Assembly: GCA_009829735.1 (NCBI GenBank)
Contig: CM020618.1
Location: 42,360,878 to 42,424,877, forward strand
Source: Pyropia yezoensis
Taxonomy: Eukaryota; Rhodophyta; Bangiophyceae; Bangiales; Bangiaceae
Direction: 5' to 3'
DNA: 64,000 nt
In this document: positions 8,981 through 19,808 of the stretch, piece by piece
Numbering within the stretch: position 1 is the stretch's first letter
Layout: each line of letters opens with the position of its first letter
The notes under the pieces: model-generated
What the model was told of the DNA's origin: nothing
Databases searched by the model: none
What the model saw: only the letters and a program-made list of their open reading frames with translations
Translations under genes and position numbers: made by a program

Positions 8981-9736
8981 CTATGAGCACTTCGCGGCCA
9001 CCGCGGACCACCGGTAATTTTGGTAGCCCACTGCCGCAGCCTGCACCGATGTCGGTGAGGATTGGGCAGGTGCCGACTTGCGCGTTGGTGGTGGGCTGGC
9101 GACCGTCGCGGTTGCTGCTGCAGCATCCTCAATCTCCTCCACCACAGCTGCCACCCGCATGTCAACGTCGACAAATTCTGCTTCTGTCACGGTCGTGCGC
9201 CACCCGAGGAGCTCCAAGAGCCCAACCTCCAGCGCGTTGAGCTCGTCGAGCGGCAGCCCGCCGACCAGCGCGTAGTGGTGGTTTGAGAGGAAGTCGTCGT
9301 CGTGGGTCTTTGCAGCCACCACCACTGACGCGATCATCAGCCGATGGACGGTGAGCTCGTCGGCAGCCACACCGGACACACGCTCCGACATCGCACCCGT
9401 CACCCGCTCGATATAGCGGTAGGCCATCAGCAGCACGGGGGCGGAGCAGTAGCTATAATGGGCAAGCCTCTCCATGTACGCGACCACCCCAATCGCGGGG
9501 GCATCGAGCGCGTGGAAGACGGTCGTGGCAGAGGCAGCGTAGGCGTCGGTGGCGCCTTGTGCGCGGGCCGCCTCGTTCCGGTCCACCGCCGTCGACAGGA
9601 GGTTACCAAGGACGGTGGCCAGCGTCTTCCGATCGTGCAGCAGCGAAGGGCGGGGCCGCCGCTTGGCGGGTCCCGTCGACCGCAGCGGCTGGTCCTCGGT
9701 GATTCTCGTCGGCGACAGGTGGCAGGCAGGTGCCAT
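8981..9736 (-). CDS. P/U-type (PHO80-like) cyclin
   Basis: A 251-residue protein expected to bind and activate a cyclin-dependent kinase; the PHO80/P-type subfamily is often tied to nutrient or phosphate signalling. The cyclin box is at about residues 73-180: FHALDAPAIGVVAYMERL, CSAPVLLMAYRYIERV, and MIASVVVAAKTHDDDF with the conserved lysine (K143), followed by LDELNALEVGLLELLGW with the conserved glutamate (E170). The 72-residue N-terminal part and the Ala/Val-rich C-terminal tail are low-complexity. The ATG at 9736 sits a few bases after a long C run on the minus strand. The frame extends farther upstream, but only as proline-rich sequence read through the C run. No intron is needed. Confidence 0.85.
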   Translation of the reverse strand: MAPACHLSPTRITEDQPLRSTGPAKRRPRPSLLHDRKTLATVLGNLLSTAVDRNEAARAQGATDAYAASATTVFHALDAPAIGVVAYMERLAHYSYCSAPVLLMAYRYIERVTGAMSERVSGVAADELTVHRLMIASVVVAAKTHDDDFLSNHHYALVGGLPLDELNALEVGLLELLGWRTTVTEAEFVDVDMRVAAVVEEIEDAAAATATVASPPPTRKSAPAQSSPTSVQAAAVGYQNYRWSAVAAKCS

Positions 9737-12700
9737 CGTGAGAGGTGTAGGGGGGGGGGGGGGGGGGAGGGAAGGGAAGAATGGGTGAGTCGCGGGGCGG
9801 GAAGGGTAATGAGAGGCGGGACGGGGTGGGAAGGGTGACGACGGGAGGGGGGACGAGCGGGGAGCGGGTGAACAGGGGAAGACAAGGAAGCGCACAGAAG
9901 ACGGCAGCTGCGTACGGCACTGACGGGTTATGTGCCAGGCGGGGTCAAGGGGTGTGGTTCGAAGGTGGCGCCCGCGTCAGGCTATGTAGTGATCGCGGTC
10001 GTTCGGCTGGGGGAAAGCTGTGTGCAATCGCCTGCGGCTACGGTCACGGGTCCTGGCTAAGCGCATGGATGGCGTTTGGGCGGTTGGTATGATACACGCG
10101 ACAGGCGCACCGCTCTTGCAAGATACACATTCGGGGCGGCGCGGCGCCCTGCGTCCCCACACAGCCACCGCCCAGGCACGGCCCCCCCCTCGCCCCACGG
10201 GCGGCTGACCACAGTGGACGCGGCGGGGTGGTGCGCGCCGCTAGGCGAGTCGCGGGGGGTGTGGTGGGATTCGACCGGCCTGGCCAGTGGATGCGGACAA
10301 TGACGCTCCCCCAGGCCCCCCAGCCCCACAACGCACGCCTGGGGCGCGCAGCCACTCACCCAGGTGGGGGCCTCCTACGTATAGATTGGCATCGGTGGCC
10401 GCGCGGATGGTGGCCGCCGCCGTGTCGTGGAGCTGCGGCCTGCGTGGGGGGGGGGGGTGGGGGGGCGTCACGTGGGGAGGAGCCCCCACCTGCCCCCCTT
10501 CGCCTCTGGGCATGGTAGGCGGCTCTGCCCCGCCGCCGCCCCGCCCGCGTTTAGACCGCATGTTCATGGGAGAGCCCTGCCGATCTGCGACCAGGCGGTG
10601 GCGGCACAAGCCCCTCGCCGCAGCCGGGATGGTCGGGTGGTCCAAACTCGTCGGCGCGGTCAGACAGCAATCCAGGATTCTCGGCCTGGCGTGCCTCTCG
10701 CCCTCCCACCGCCCCCCACCCCCCCACCCCCCCTTTTTTTTTGACACTCCGCCCATCAACTCCCAGCCGCACAACTTCAGCGACAGGGGCGAGGGGGGAG
10801 CCTTAACGGACGGCTGGCAGCCACCCACTCGTCACCCAACCGCACCGCCCTGATTCACGCTCTGTGCGACGTCTCGGGGGTCCCGCGCGTCCAGACGGGG
10901 GGCCGTATTGGCTCGCAGAGACATTCAAATTGGGCCAGCGCCCCGTGAAGCAGTGATTGGTGCTAGCCGCCGCATGCCGCGTGTCACGCACAATGTTGGG
11001 CGGGGCCGGCGGCGGTCGGTCGAGTCCGCGTCGCCCCGCGCCGAAGCCTATACACGTGTCCCCCGCCACCAGCCGCCGCCCCATAGCGTCGTCGCAGCTC
11101 GAGGACCGAGGGCAGACAACGGGGCGGCGGCGTTTTGGTCGGCTCCGCGGGTTGGGGCGGCGCATCTCTTTTCAAACACAGCGCCGAGCCGCCACGGCTG
11201 GAGCGTCAACGTGGCGAAGAAAAAAAGCACAGACCGACCCGCGGACGGGCGAGTGGGCGCTGGGTCAGCCCAATAAGAAAGAAAAACAAAAAAACTCGTC
11301 AGAGGGGGGGACGCGTCGCGCTGCTGCACTTGGACAACGCGCGCGCGCTGGGCACCGCGGCCCGCCGGCCGACACTCTTGCAACGCTCCTTCAGCGGGGG
11401 AAGTGCCCGCCAGAGTCTCTCCTACAGTTGGCACACGCGCGCCCTCTCGCAGCACTTCCTGGCCGTCGGCCGTCTGACCAGGCGGGGCCCGCCCACCCTG
11501 TCGGCCATCGACTGGTGGGGGACTGATTGCGTGCGTGTCTGCTGCGGTGGCCAGGCCGATGGTGGCGGATTGCAACAGGCCGCACAGGTACGTCGCCAGA
11601 CGGGCCACATGAGTGGGCCATAACGGATGGCGCGGAGCGCCGGATCAACGCAGACAGTCCCCCTGCACCCACCCTCCCAAAGCTAGATAGTTGACCAAAC
11701 CGACACACCAGCGTCGGCCCGCTGGTGGCGGTTTGAAACAAAAGCGCGGCTGTGGAGGCGCCCTAGCCAACCCCGACAGGCAGGGCGCATCACGGAGGCG
11801 TATGCTGGCGCTGATGCTGCACAACCGCCGCCACTTCACCACCACTGGCAGCCCGCCGCCGCCAGGCGCCCACCCCGCCCTCCACACGTGCCTCGCGGCA
11901 ACGTGCGTCCTGAGCGCCAGCCACCCGCCACCCCCAGCTTCGCTCCGCCTCAATGGATGAGCGGCGCGGGCGCGTGTCACGAATCGACGGGTAAACACAC
12001 GCACGGCGGTTGCCATTCTCCGCGCAACCACCCGCCCCTCCGCTGCGGCCCCGTGGCAGCAGCCCGCTGACACCTTGCCTGGCCGACTTGCACACCGTGA
12101 CGGGGCCGCCTTGAAGCCGACTGGCCAGATCCCAGCCTCTGGGGCAATGACGCAGCAGCCGCCGCCAGCCGCCTGGCTCGCTGGCTCGCTGCAAGACACA
12201 ATCAGAGGATGGGGGGGGGAGATCCCATCATGATGATGATGATGGGAGAGCTGAGGGCCCGTCGTCTGCGGCGCAGTACGTGGCAGGTGCTCTGGGGAGG
12301 AGGAGGAGGGGGGGCGGGGAAGGCGCCGGCAGCTCTCGCGTAGCTTGGTCTTGGTGGGGACCGCGCGGTGGGGGGTGTCTTCAATCCCAGCTCCCCTGCG
12401 CGCTCCCCCCAACGTCGGGTCCGCCTGGCACCTACCCGCGCGGTTTTGTGTCTCTGCTTGGCACGACAAGGGGGCGTCGAGATCCGCGTCCAGCTGCTGC
12501 CGGGGCGGTGTCCTTCCACCTGGCGGCGGCCGTGGAGGCCACGCAGGCAGGTGAGGGGGGCGAGGGGCGACCTCTGGGACGGCGCGCGGCCGTGGAGGCC
12601 ACGCAGGCAGGTGAGGGGGGCGAGGGGCGACCTCTGGGACGGCGCGGGGCGTGTCCTTCTTGGCGCATCCCCTTGACCGAGAAGTGCGCCGCTCGCCCCC

Positions 12701-13915
12701 GGCGACCCCCCCCCCCCCCCCGGCGACCGGCGTGCCGACCGTCGCCGACACACGCCGCGGGAGCCGCCGACGGCTGTTGTTGCGCCAGCCACGGCATCAA
12801 CAGGGAGGGCGGTGGGTGGAGAAAAGAGGCGGTAAAAAAAATAAAAAGGTGACGGCGCTGTTCCTCGCCGTCGTCGCTCGTCGGCCGTCTGCAATCCCCT
12901 TCGTGAACTGAGCGGGGGCGCCCCCCCTCTCCGACGCTGAGCCGCCCGCCCCACCCCTCCTCTGTTGGGCACACGCCCCCCTCCACCGCCGCGGCGCCGT
13001 GGCGACGCCCGCGGCGGGCGGCAACGCCCTGGCCGGCTGGCGCGGGTGCCGACACACCGTGAGGCGCCGCCGACCGCCGCCGACGCCGCCACCCCCACCG
13101 TCGGCGCCAGCGCCCGCGCGGGGGGTCCCGCGCGTCCTCCCGCCTTGCCCGCCTGGCTGCACGGCGGCACACCGCCCCACTTGGCCGCACGTTGCGCACG
13201 GCAGTGGCGCCCCCGCACCGCCCCGCCCCGCCCCACCCTGTTCCGCCCCAGCTGCCCAGGTCCTTCACCTTGTTTACCTGTTTTCTTTCTCCGTGCGGGT
13301 TGCCAGCGTGGCTTGCCCCACGCGTGCGGCCGCGCCCCCAGACCACTGCCGCTGGTGCGCGCCGTTGTCACGAGCCGGACCCACGCCCCCGTTGCCTGGG
13401 CAGCGGCGGCGGCGGCGGGCCACGCCGCACCAGCCCACCCTTCCCCCCAACCCCCTTGCCCCCCGAACTCCTCCCCCCTCGACTCCAGCGGCGTGGCGGC
13501 CGATAACCGTCGCGGGTCGCCCGGCCATCGCCTGCCGCCGTCACCCCGCCCGTCCACGGTGGGCGGTAATGCCAACGGCGCCGCCGCGACCTCGCCAGCA
13601 TGCAGCGTCGGCAGCGGCGGCGGCGGCAGCGACGGCGGCAGCGGCGGGAATGGGCGCAGTGGGCCAACACGACCACCAGAGACGAAAAAGAAAGAAAGAA
13701 AGAAAAATACCACGCGTGCTCCCCACCCGCACCGCAAGGGCAGGGGTAATCGCCACGACAGCGCGCCCCACGCAGCAGCGGCGGTGGCAGCGCAGAGGCC
13801 GCCCGCCAGAGGCGCCCCCGCTGGGCGTGCCCGCCGCGGCGTCGTGGTGGTGAGCGCCTCTCCTTTTTTTCCCCGCCCTCATCGCAACACAACCCCCCCT
13901 CCTCCCCTGCTCTGC
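9737..13915. other. 4.2 kb with no supportable gene
   Basis: Very GC-rich, with open frames on both strands but no family motifs. Visible items are C/G homopolymers (for example near 10448 and 10720), a GAAA-type repeat at about 13685-13708, and a 60-bp tandem duplication at 12530-12650. The part next to 9737 should contain the cyclin promoter and the part next to 13915 the ESF1 3' end. Confidence 0.4.
12530..12650. repeat. 60-bp tandem duplication, two copies
   Basis: The block beginning CGTGGAGGCCACGCAGGCAG is repeated with a period of exactly 60 bases and almost no change, so it is recent. Because 60 is divisible by three, the duplication leaves overlapping frames open. Confidence 0.85.
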
Positions 13916-16674
13916 TCACCAGCGTCCGCCCCCCCCCCCCGCTGCCGCGGACGCCGCCCGCGCGGCACGCCGTTTGATGCGGTCGGCGAGCGCAAGCGCG
14001 TCCCCCCCCCCCCCCCCCACACCCCCTCCACCCCTCGCCGCCGCCGCCGACGAGACGGCGCCCCCCCGCTTCCCTCCAGATGCCGCCGTCGCCGCCGCCG
14101 CCGCCGCCGCCGGCGACAGCCCCTTCCCCCCGCCGCCCACCGTTGGCCGCCGACGGCGGGCGGCCGCCTCGGCCATGATGCGGGCGCTCGCCGGGCCTGC
14201 CACAAACTTGCCGTCCGTCGGGTCGAGGGCAAAGTCGGGGGACGTAAAGAGCGCCCCAAACCGCTCATCGGTCGTGTCGACGCCACCCCCGGGCGGCGGC
14301 GCAGCCGCCGCCGCCTTGCCGCCACCACCGCCAGCAGCAGTGGCCGCGGCAGTGGCAGCGGCGGCAGCCTCCTTTTGCCGCCGCCGCTTGCCGCGCGCTT
14401 TCTTGGGACCCCCCCCCGCGGCGGCACCGCCGTCGGCGGCGGTGACGGCGGGCGCGTCGGCCGCCGCGGCGGACGCGGGGATGCGGATGGGCTTGCGGGG
14501 CCGCCCGCGGCGGGCGCGTGCCGCCGCGTCTTCATCACTGCTGCCACCGCCGCCGCGGGCGGCCGCCGCCGCGGCCGCGGCGCCGGTCGCTCCGGCGCCA
14601 CCGTCCAGGAGGAGCAGCTGGAGGTCCGCCTCGGCCTCGGCGGCGGCGCGGCGGCGGCGGCGGGCGGCGGCCGCGTCGTCCCCACCGCCACCGTCGCTGT
14701 CACCGTCGCTGCTGCCGGCGGCAGCAGCGGCGGCGGCACCACGACGCCGCTGGCGCGGCCGCGGCGGCGGTGCGGCGGCGGCCGCGTCGCCCGGCCCGTC
14801 GTCGCCATCGTCGCTGCCGCCGTCGGCCGGGTCGATCATGAAGAAGGGGTCGTCTGCAACACCCGCCGGGAGCCCCTCCTCGTCAGCCCACGCGGGCACA
14901 CGCTTGGCACCACCCGCCGCGGCCGTGGCCGCCCCCTCCCCAGCCGCCGCTGCAGCCGCGGCGGGTGTCCCTCCTCCCCCGCCCGCCGCCCGCGCTTTGC
15001 GTTCCGCCTTTTTCGCCGCCTTTCGCTCCGCCTGCCGCCGCAGCCGCGCCTCCCACACCGTCTCTGGGCGGTCCACATCCTCCCCCGCCGCGCGCGCCGC
15101 ACCGCGGGCGGCAATGTCCGCGCCCGCGTCGAGGAGGCCCGGCGTAAAGGTAAGCTCCGTGGCGCCCGCCGCCGCGTCAGCCGCGGCGGTCGCCGCGGCG
15201 GCCGCCGCAGACGCGGCCGCCGCCTCATCCCCCGCCGCTAGCAGCAGCCGCCGCATCGCCGCCGCGCGTTCGGCGCGGGCGGCACGGGCGGCGGCCGCGT
15301 CGGCATCGTCAGCGTCCGCGTCGGCACCCGCAGCGGCGTGCACGCCGGTGCGCGCGCCGCCGCCGTCGCCGTCCGACTCGGACGAGGCGAGGTAGGTGCG
15401 GAGGTCATCGGCGGCCACCTCCTCCGCCTTTACCGCCCGCCGCTTGAGCACCGCCCGCCGCGGGTCGTCGGCATCCCAGCCTAGGACCACCCGCGAGTGG
15501 GCAAGTGCCGGCGGCGCCATGGCGCCGGGCGCATAATCGGGGGCCAGGTTGGTGGCCTCGTCCCGGGGGGGGGCCGCGGGGGGGATCCCGTCGGGGATGA
15601 AGCGGAGGTCCAGGGTGTTGCCCGACAACTCCAGTTCGGACCCGTCGAGGGCGGCCACCACCGCCGCCGCCGTCGCGGGCGAGTTGAACGTTGCAATCGC
15701 TACGTAGTAGCGCAGCCGCGCGCGCTCGTAGCGGCGGAGCGCGCGCTGCGCTGCCGACGTGGGGCGGGTATCCTCCTCCTCGTCTTCGGAACGGTAGGCC
15801 GTGTCGTCCCGGCCGCTGTCGTCGCTGTACCCGTCACTGCCGTCGCCACCCCCGCGACCGCCCCGACCGCCACCACCACTGTCCGCCCCGCCCCCCCCGG
15901 CAGCCGCACCGGACCGCGCCAGCACCGCTTCGTCCGCTTCAGTGACCAGCTGCGGCCCGAGGCGGGCCTCAGCGGCCATCCGCTTGAGCCCTTCCGTGGT
16001 GGGGTGAACCGCCACCGACCGGAGGGTCCCCCCCGGGGGGACCCCCGTCGCCAGCGCCGCAAACACGTCGGCTGCGCGCACCCGGTTCCAGTCGAGGTCC
16101 ACCACCGCCACGCGGTTCGTCTCCGCACCGTCTGGGAGGCGCTCCACCTCCTCTGCCGACGAGTCGCCGGCCGCCGCCGCCGCCGACGACGCGGCGCTGC
16201 TGCCGTCGCTGTCGTCGCCCTCACTGTCACTGTCGCTCCCGCTCGAGGCAGCAGCAGCGTCAGCGTCCTCGTCGCCGTCCTCCCCGCCACTGCTGTCACC
16301 GCTGGACCGCGACGGGCGTGCCGCCACCGCAGCGCCAGCCTTCCCCGCCCCCCCCGCCACGCGGTACAGCCCCGCGACGCGGGCGGCAGCAGCAGCGGCG
16401 GCGGCGCCCCGCGCGACGGGCCGGCCCGTCGCGTCCACCCGAGGGGTGGTGACGGCAAACGCCCCCCGGCCGGTGAGGGCGTCGGCAAAGCGCTCATCCA
16501 CGGCGAGCGTCCGTGCCGACGCGGCGGGGGGGCGCGCAAAGCGGGGGTCTACGTGCACCGACGCAAAGCGGGGGTCCGAAACGAGGCCGGGAGGGGCGGG
16601 TGGGGCACCGCCCCCTGCCGCACGGCCGCCACCCCCGCCGTCGCCACCACCACCGTCACCGCCGCCGTTACCGT

Positions 16675-16705
<31 letters not shown>

Positions 16706-16816
16706 ACGCCGCCCACCGCTAGACGCAGCGGCGGTGGCGGCGGCGGCGGCGGCCAATGCAGACGCCGGGGAGGCGCCCGACCGGCGGCGGCGGCGCTTGG
16801 CGGGGGGGGGCGACAT
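13916..16816 (-). CDS. ESF1: ESF1, pre-18S rRNA processing factor
   Basis: A 966-residue nucleolar protein of the small-subunit processome. Near residue 75 it has the family start SDPRFASVHVDPRF. At about 230-290 comes RVAVVDLDWNRVRAADVFAA with GGTLRSVAVHP, and at about 350-400 RRYERARLRYYVAIATF with LDLRFIPDGIP; both are the conserved ESF1 core. The C-terminal NUC153 motif, DERFGALFTSPDFALDPTDG, is at about 845. Between these lie acidic Ser/Asp/Glu-rich and Ala/Gly-rich low-complexity stretches that make it longer than the yeast or animal protein. The second in-frame ATG (16816), followed by a basic KRRRRRS segment, is preferred over the one eight codons upstream. Single exon. It is head-to-head with the SNARE gene. 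Confidence 0.93.
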
Positions 16817-17502
16817 GGTGCAGCGGAGCGGCCGCGGCACACCGCACCAGAGGGGGGTGGGGACAGAAAGTAGCCAATTAGGGGCGTAACAGGCAGTAGG
16901 AGTAGGCCACGGTGTACGAGGTGGGACCGGTGCCCACGGAGCAGAGAGTCAGAATTGGGGCAAGGTGCGGCGCAACAGCCGGTGGGGTGGGGGGAACATG
17001 ACAGCGGCGGCGGTCAAGGGCGTGTCTGGCCTCGACCTGTGGTCGACGGCGGGATCCCAGGCTCGCCAAACTGGCAGAGCCTGCCCAAAATACACGATTT
17101 TTCCGATCGCCCAGTAATGGCCGTGACGTGCTGTCAGCCAGTACCCGCTCTCGGTGTCTTGGTCGTGGTGACAAAAGGGGGGAGGAAGCAGACAGCCGCC
17201 CACCCACACCGAGCTCCCGTCCTCGCGCGGCGGGCGCGTGCGCGCGTGCGGGTGGCTGCGCGAGCGGCAAGCAGCGGCCGCAAACCGGGGCTCCTCTGTG
17301 CTCTGTCCTTCCCTTCTTCCCCAGCCGTTGGTGGTGCTGCCCTTGCAGGGCCCGACCACGTCACTGACCTGCGACGGTGGGACCGCCGCCGGTGACCGCG
17401 TCCAGCCGCTGGCGTCGTTTCTCCCGCCTCTCCCTCGTCTCGCCTCTACTTGTCTCTTTTTCTTTTGTACCTTCCCTTGTCCTGGGCGGGCCGTCCACCG
17501 CT
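16817..17502. promoter_or_regulatory. Shared upstream region of ESF1 and the SNARE gene
   Basis: 686 bp between two divergent start codons, so it must contain both promoters. No TATA box is obvious. The part before the SNARE gene is pyrimidine-rich (about 17410-17490). Confidence 0.5.
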
Positions 17503-18256
17503 ATGGCCAACCGGGCCAACCGGTCGCTGCTGTTTGGCCCCGGCGGCGGCGCGGGTGGCGCCAGCAGCAGCGTTGTCGGCGGCGGTGGCGGCGGCGACGG
17601 CGGCGCACCGTCAGCGGCGGCCGCTGCCGACGCGGAGGCACTCATAGCGGACAATGACCGCAGCATTGACGCGCTGCACGGGCGGTCGGGCGCCATTAAG
17701 GCGGTAGGTGCGGGCGGGCGGCGTGGGCGAGGGAGGGTGGGTGAGGGTGAGGGGGACGAGCCGCGCCAGGCCGCGGGGCTTGCTGGGGACACCCTGCTGC
17801 CTGTTTGTTTTTTTGTGTTTTTCTCGTGCTCTCTGGTTGTACCGTGGCGGCATGCCGTCCGCTTCGGAGGCTAACCCTGCTCTACTTTGTGTGTCTGTGT
17901 GTGCGTGTGTGCTGTGGCCTGGTGGCTGCCTTCTCCCCTGTGTTCCCCTCCCTTTTCCCCCCTCCCCCGCCCCTATTTTCTTTTTGGGGAGCTATCTGTA
18001 TTCTCTGGGTCCCTGCGGTACGCGGGCGCAGATGGCCCTGCAAATTGACGACGACGTGACGTCCCAAAACGCCTTTCTCGACGCCGCCGTCGCCGGCCGC
18101 ATGGCGTCGACGGCGGGCGCGCTGGGCGGGGCGCTTGACCAGCTGCGCCTCCTCACCGACGATGGCCGCGGCGGCTGCCGGCGGAGTACCCTCCTTGTGG
18201 CGGGGGGGGTGGGCGGCTTGACCGCCCTGTACCTGCTGTTGCGGATGATGTTTTGA
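17503..18256 (+). CDS. Bet1/Sft1-type Qc-SNARE (two exons)
   Basis: Exon 1 is 17503-17703 and exon 2 is 18032-18256; the 328-bp intron is GTAGGT...CGCAG in phase 0. The product is 141 residues, close to human BET1. The SNARE helix is ALIADNDRSIDALHGRSGAI, KAMALQIDDDVTSQNAFLDA and an ALGGALDQL end, matching the Bet1 pattern (AIKSLSIEIG..VKTQN); the intron falls inside this helix. A C-terminal anchor (STLLVAGGVGGLTALYLLL) ends the protein. It should act in fusion of ER-Golgi or intra-Golgi transport vesicles. The Gly/Ala-rich N-terminal 40 residues are not conserved. Whether it is Bet1 or Sft1 cannot be told by eye. Confidence 0.85.
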
Positions 18257-19808
18257 TAAGGTGGGTGGAAGGGCGGGGGGTGTGACGGAATGAGTTGGGG
18301 GGCGGAAGGCGATGGAGGAGGGGACAGATGGTGCAGGGCTGAGAGTATGGGAAGGGGTGGGGGGGGGCGTCGGGACGGCGTGGGGGAGGGGGTAGTGCCA
18401 TTCCCGGAGTGGGTGAGGCTGCGTGTGCATGGGCGCTGCTGGGGCGCTGCGGCTGGGTCGCCTTGCGGCTGGCGGCGGGGACGGGGCTCCGCGTCGCTGT
18501 GGACACGGAGCTGCGGGTGGCTTCCACGACGGAGGTGGGTAGCGCCAAGAGGCGTTGTGGGGGGGGCAGGGTGGTGCGGGCGCCCATACGGCGAGAGGGG
18601 AGTGCAGTGGCAGGCGCCTCCGGCTGCGAGCGTTTTTCTTTACTTTTTTTCTCCCAAAGGCGTCAAACTGCCTAGACGAGCCTGGCGTGTGTGTGTGCAT
18701 GGTCGGCGTTGACGGGGCAAGGCACAAGTGCATGAGCCGCCCCCCTCCGCCCCCCTACCACCCCCCCCTCTCCCCTGCCCTTACGGTCCCCACTATCTCC
18801 CGGGACGCCGTGGTCGGCGTCGGTCGCGTGCCGGCCTGCCACTCACTCCCTCGAGGAGTGCGGGAGGACGAGGGGAGATGAGAGGGTGTGCGGCGTTGGC
18901 GGTGGAGGGGTGGGGGGGGGCGGCGGCGTGGAGGGGCGCCGCCGCCGCCGGCGGGGTACCGCGCCGGCAGGCGGGCGTCGGTCACCAGGCCGCGGGACGG
19001 CAGCCGCCACGCGCCGCGGAGTACTCAGGGCGGTGGGGTGAGTGCGCTGCCCGCCGACCTGGCGGCTGGTGGTTGGGCCCTCCCCCCCCTACCACCCCCC
19101 CCCCCCGCAGCCGCCTGCACCTCCCAGACGCGGTTGGCCCGAGCGAGGCGAGGGGTGAGGTGGGCGACCACCGCAGGTGGGCCCCGCGTGCGGGGCGGCC
19201 GGTCGAGGGCAACCAAAGACGAGAGCGATAAAAAGAGGGAGAGCCTGCGCGCCTCGATGTCGCCCGCCCACGCCCGCGCGTCCCGTGGGGGTGCCGCAGC
19301 CGTCGCCGCCGCCGCCGCCGCCGCCGCCACCGCCGTCGCCGCCCGTGGTGGCCGCCCGCTGAGCGGGGCGCGGCACCCGCTCCTCCACTGCGGGGCGAGA
19401 CGGCGGGGAATCGGCGAGCAGGCACCTGTCGTTCGCTGGTCCGCGTCGCAGCGTCGGCGGCAGGGCGACGTCCGTGGCCAGCGATGATGTTCCCTTCTGC
19501 CCTCCCGCCCCCCGCTGCCCCCCCTTCCCCCCCCGGATCTCCTACCCACTCACACAGTCTGGAGTGGTGGCCGATGCCCGGGGCGGTGCTGCAGCGCCCC
19601 CCCTTCTTCCCCTCTCAGCCGAACGGCACGGCGGCTGCCAATGAAGGCCGCCAGGCGGGAGACGGCCACCGCCACCACCACCACATCGAAGCGTGAGGGT
19701 CACCAGGGGGGCGGGGGAGGGGGACGGAAGGGGGAGAAGGACAGACGCCCACTCTCAGAGCAGGTATTCAGGAATACAATCCCGCCCTGCACGCCCCCCC
19801 AGTCGCCA
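18257..19808. other. Convergent intergenic region
   Basis: Lies between the 3' ends of the SNARE gene and paralogue A. G-rich then C-rich; triplet-type CCG repeats at about 19305-19340. No gene recognised on either strand. Confidence 0.4.

Noticed and set aside
11645-13737. Long overlapping minus-strand frames of 368 and 511 residues
   Set aside because: Several frames on both strands are open at once, composition is Pro/Gly/Arg only, and there is no conserved patch. I take them as effects of GC content.
12965-15241. 758-residue plus-strand frame
   Set aside because: It is antisense to ESF1 for most of its length, is Arg/Pro-rich as GC-rich antisense frames are, and has no motif. The ESF1 frame has all family motifs.
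19305-19362. Triplet repeat as a CRISPR-like or regulated array
   Set aside because: It is a simple CCG/GCC microsatellite without spacers.
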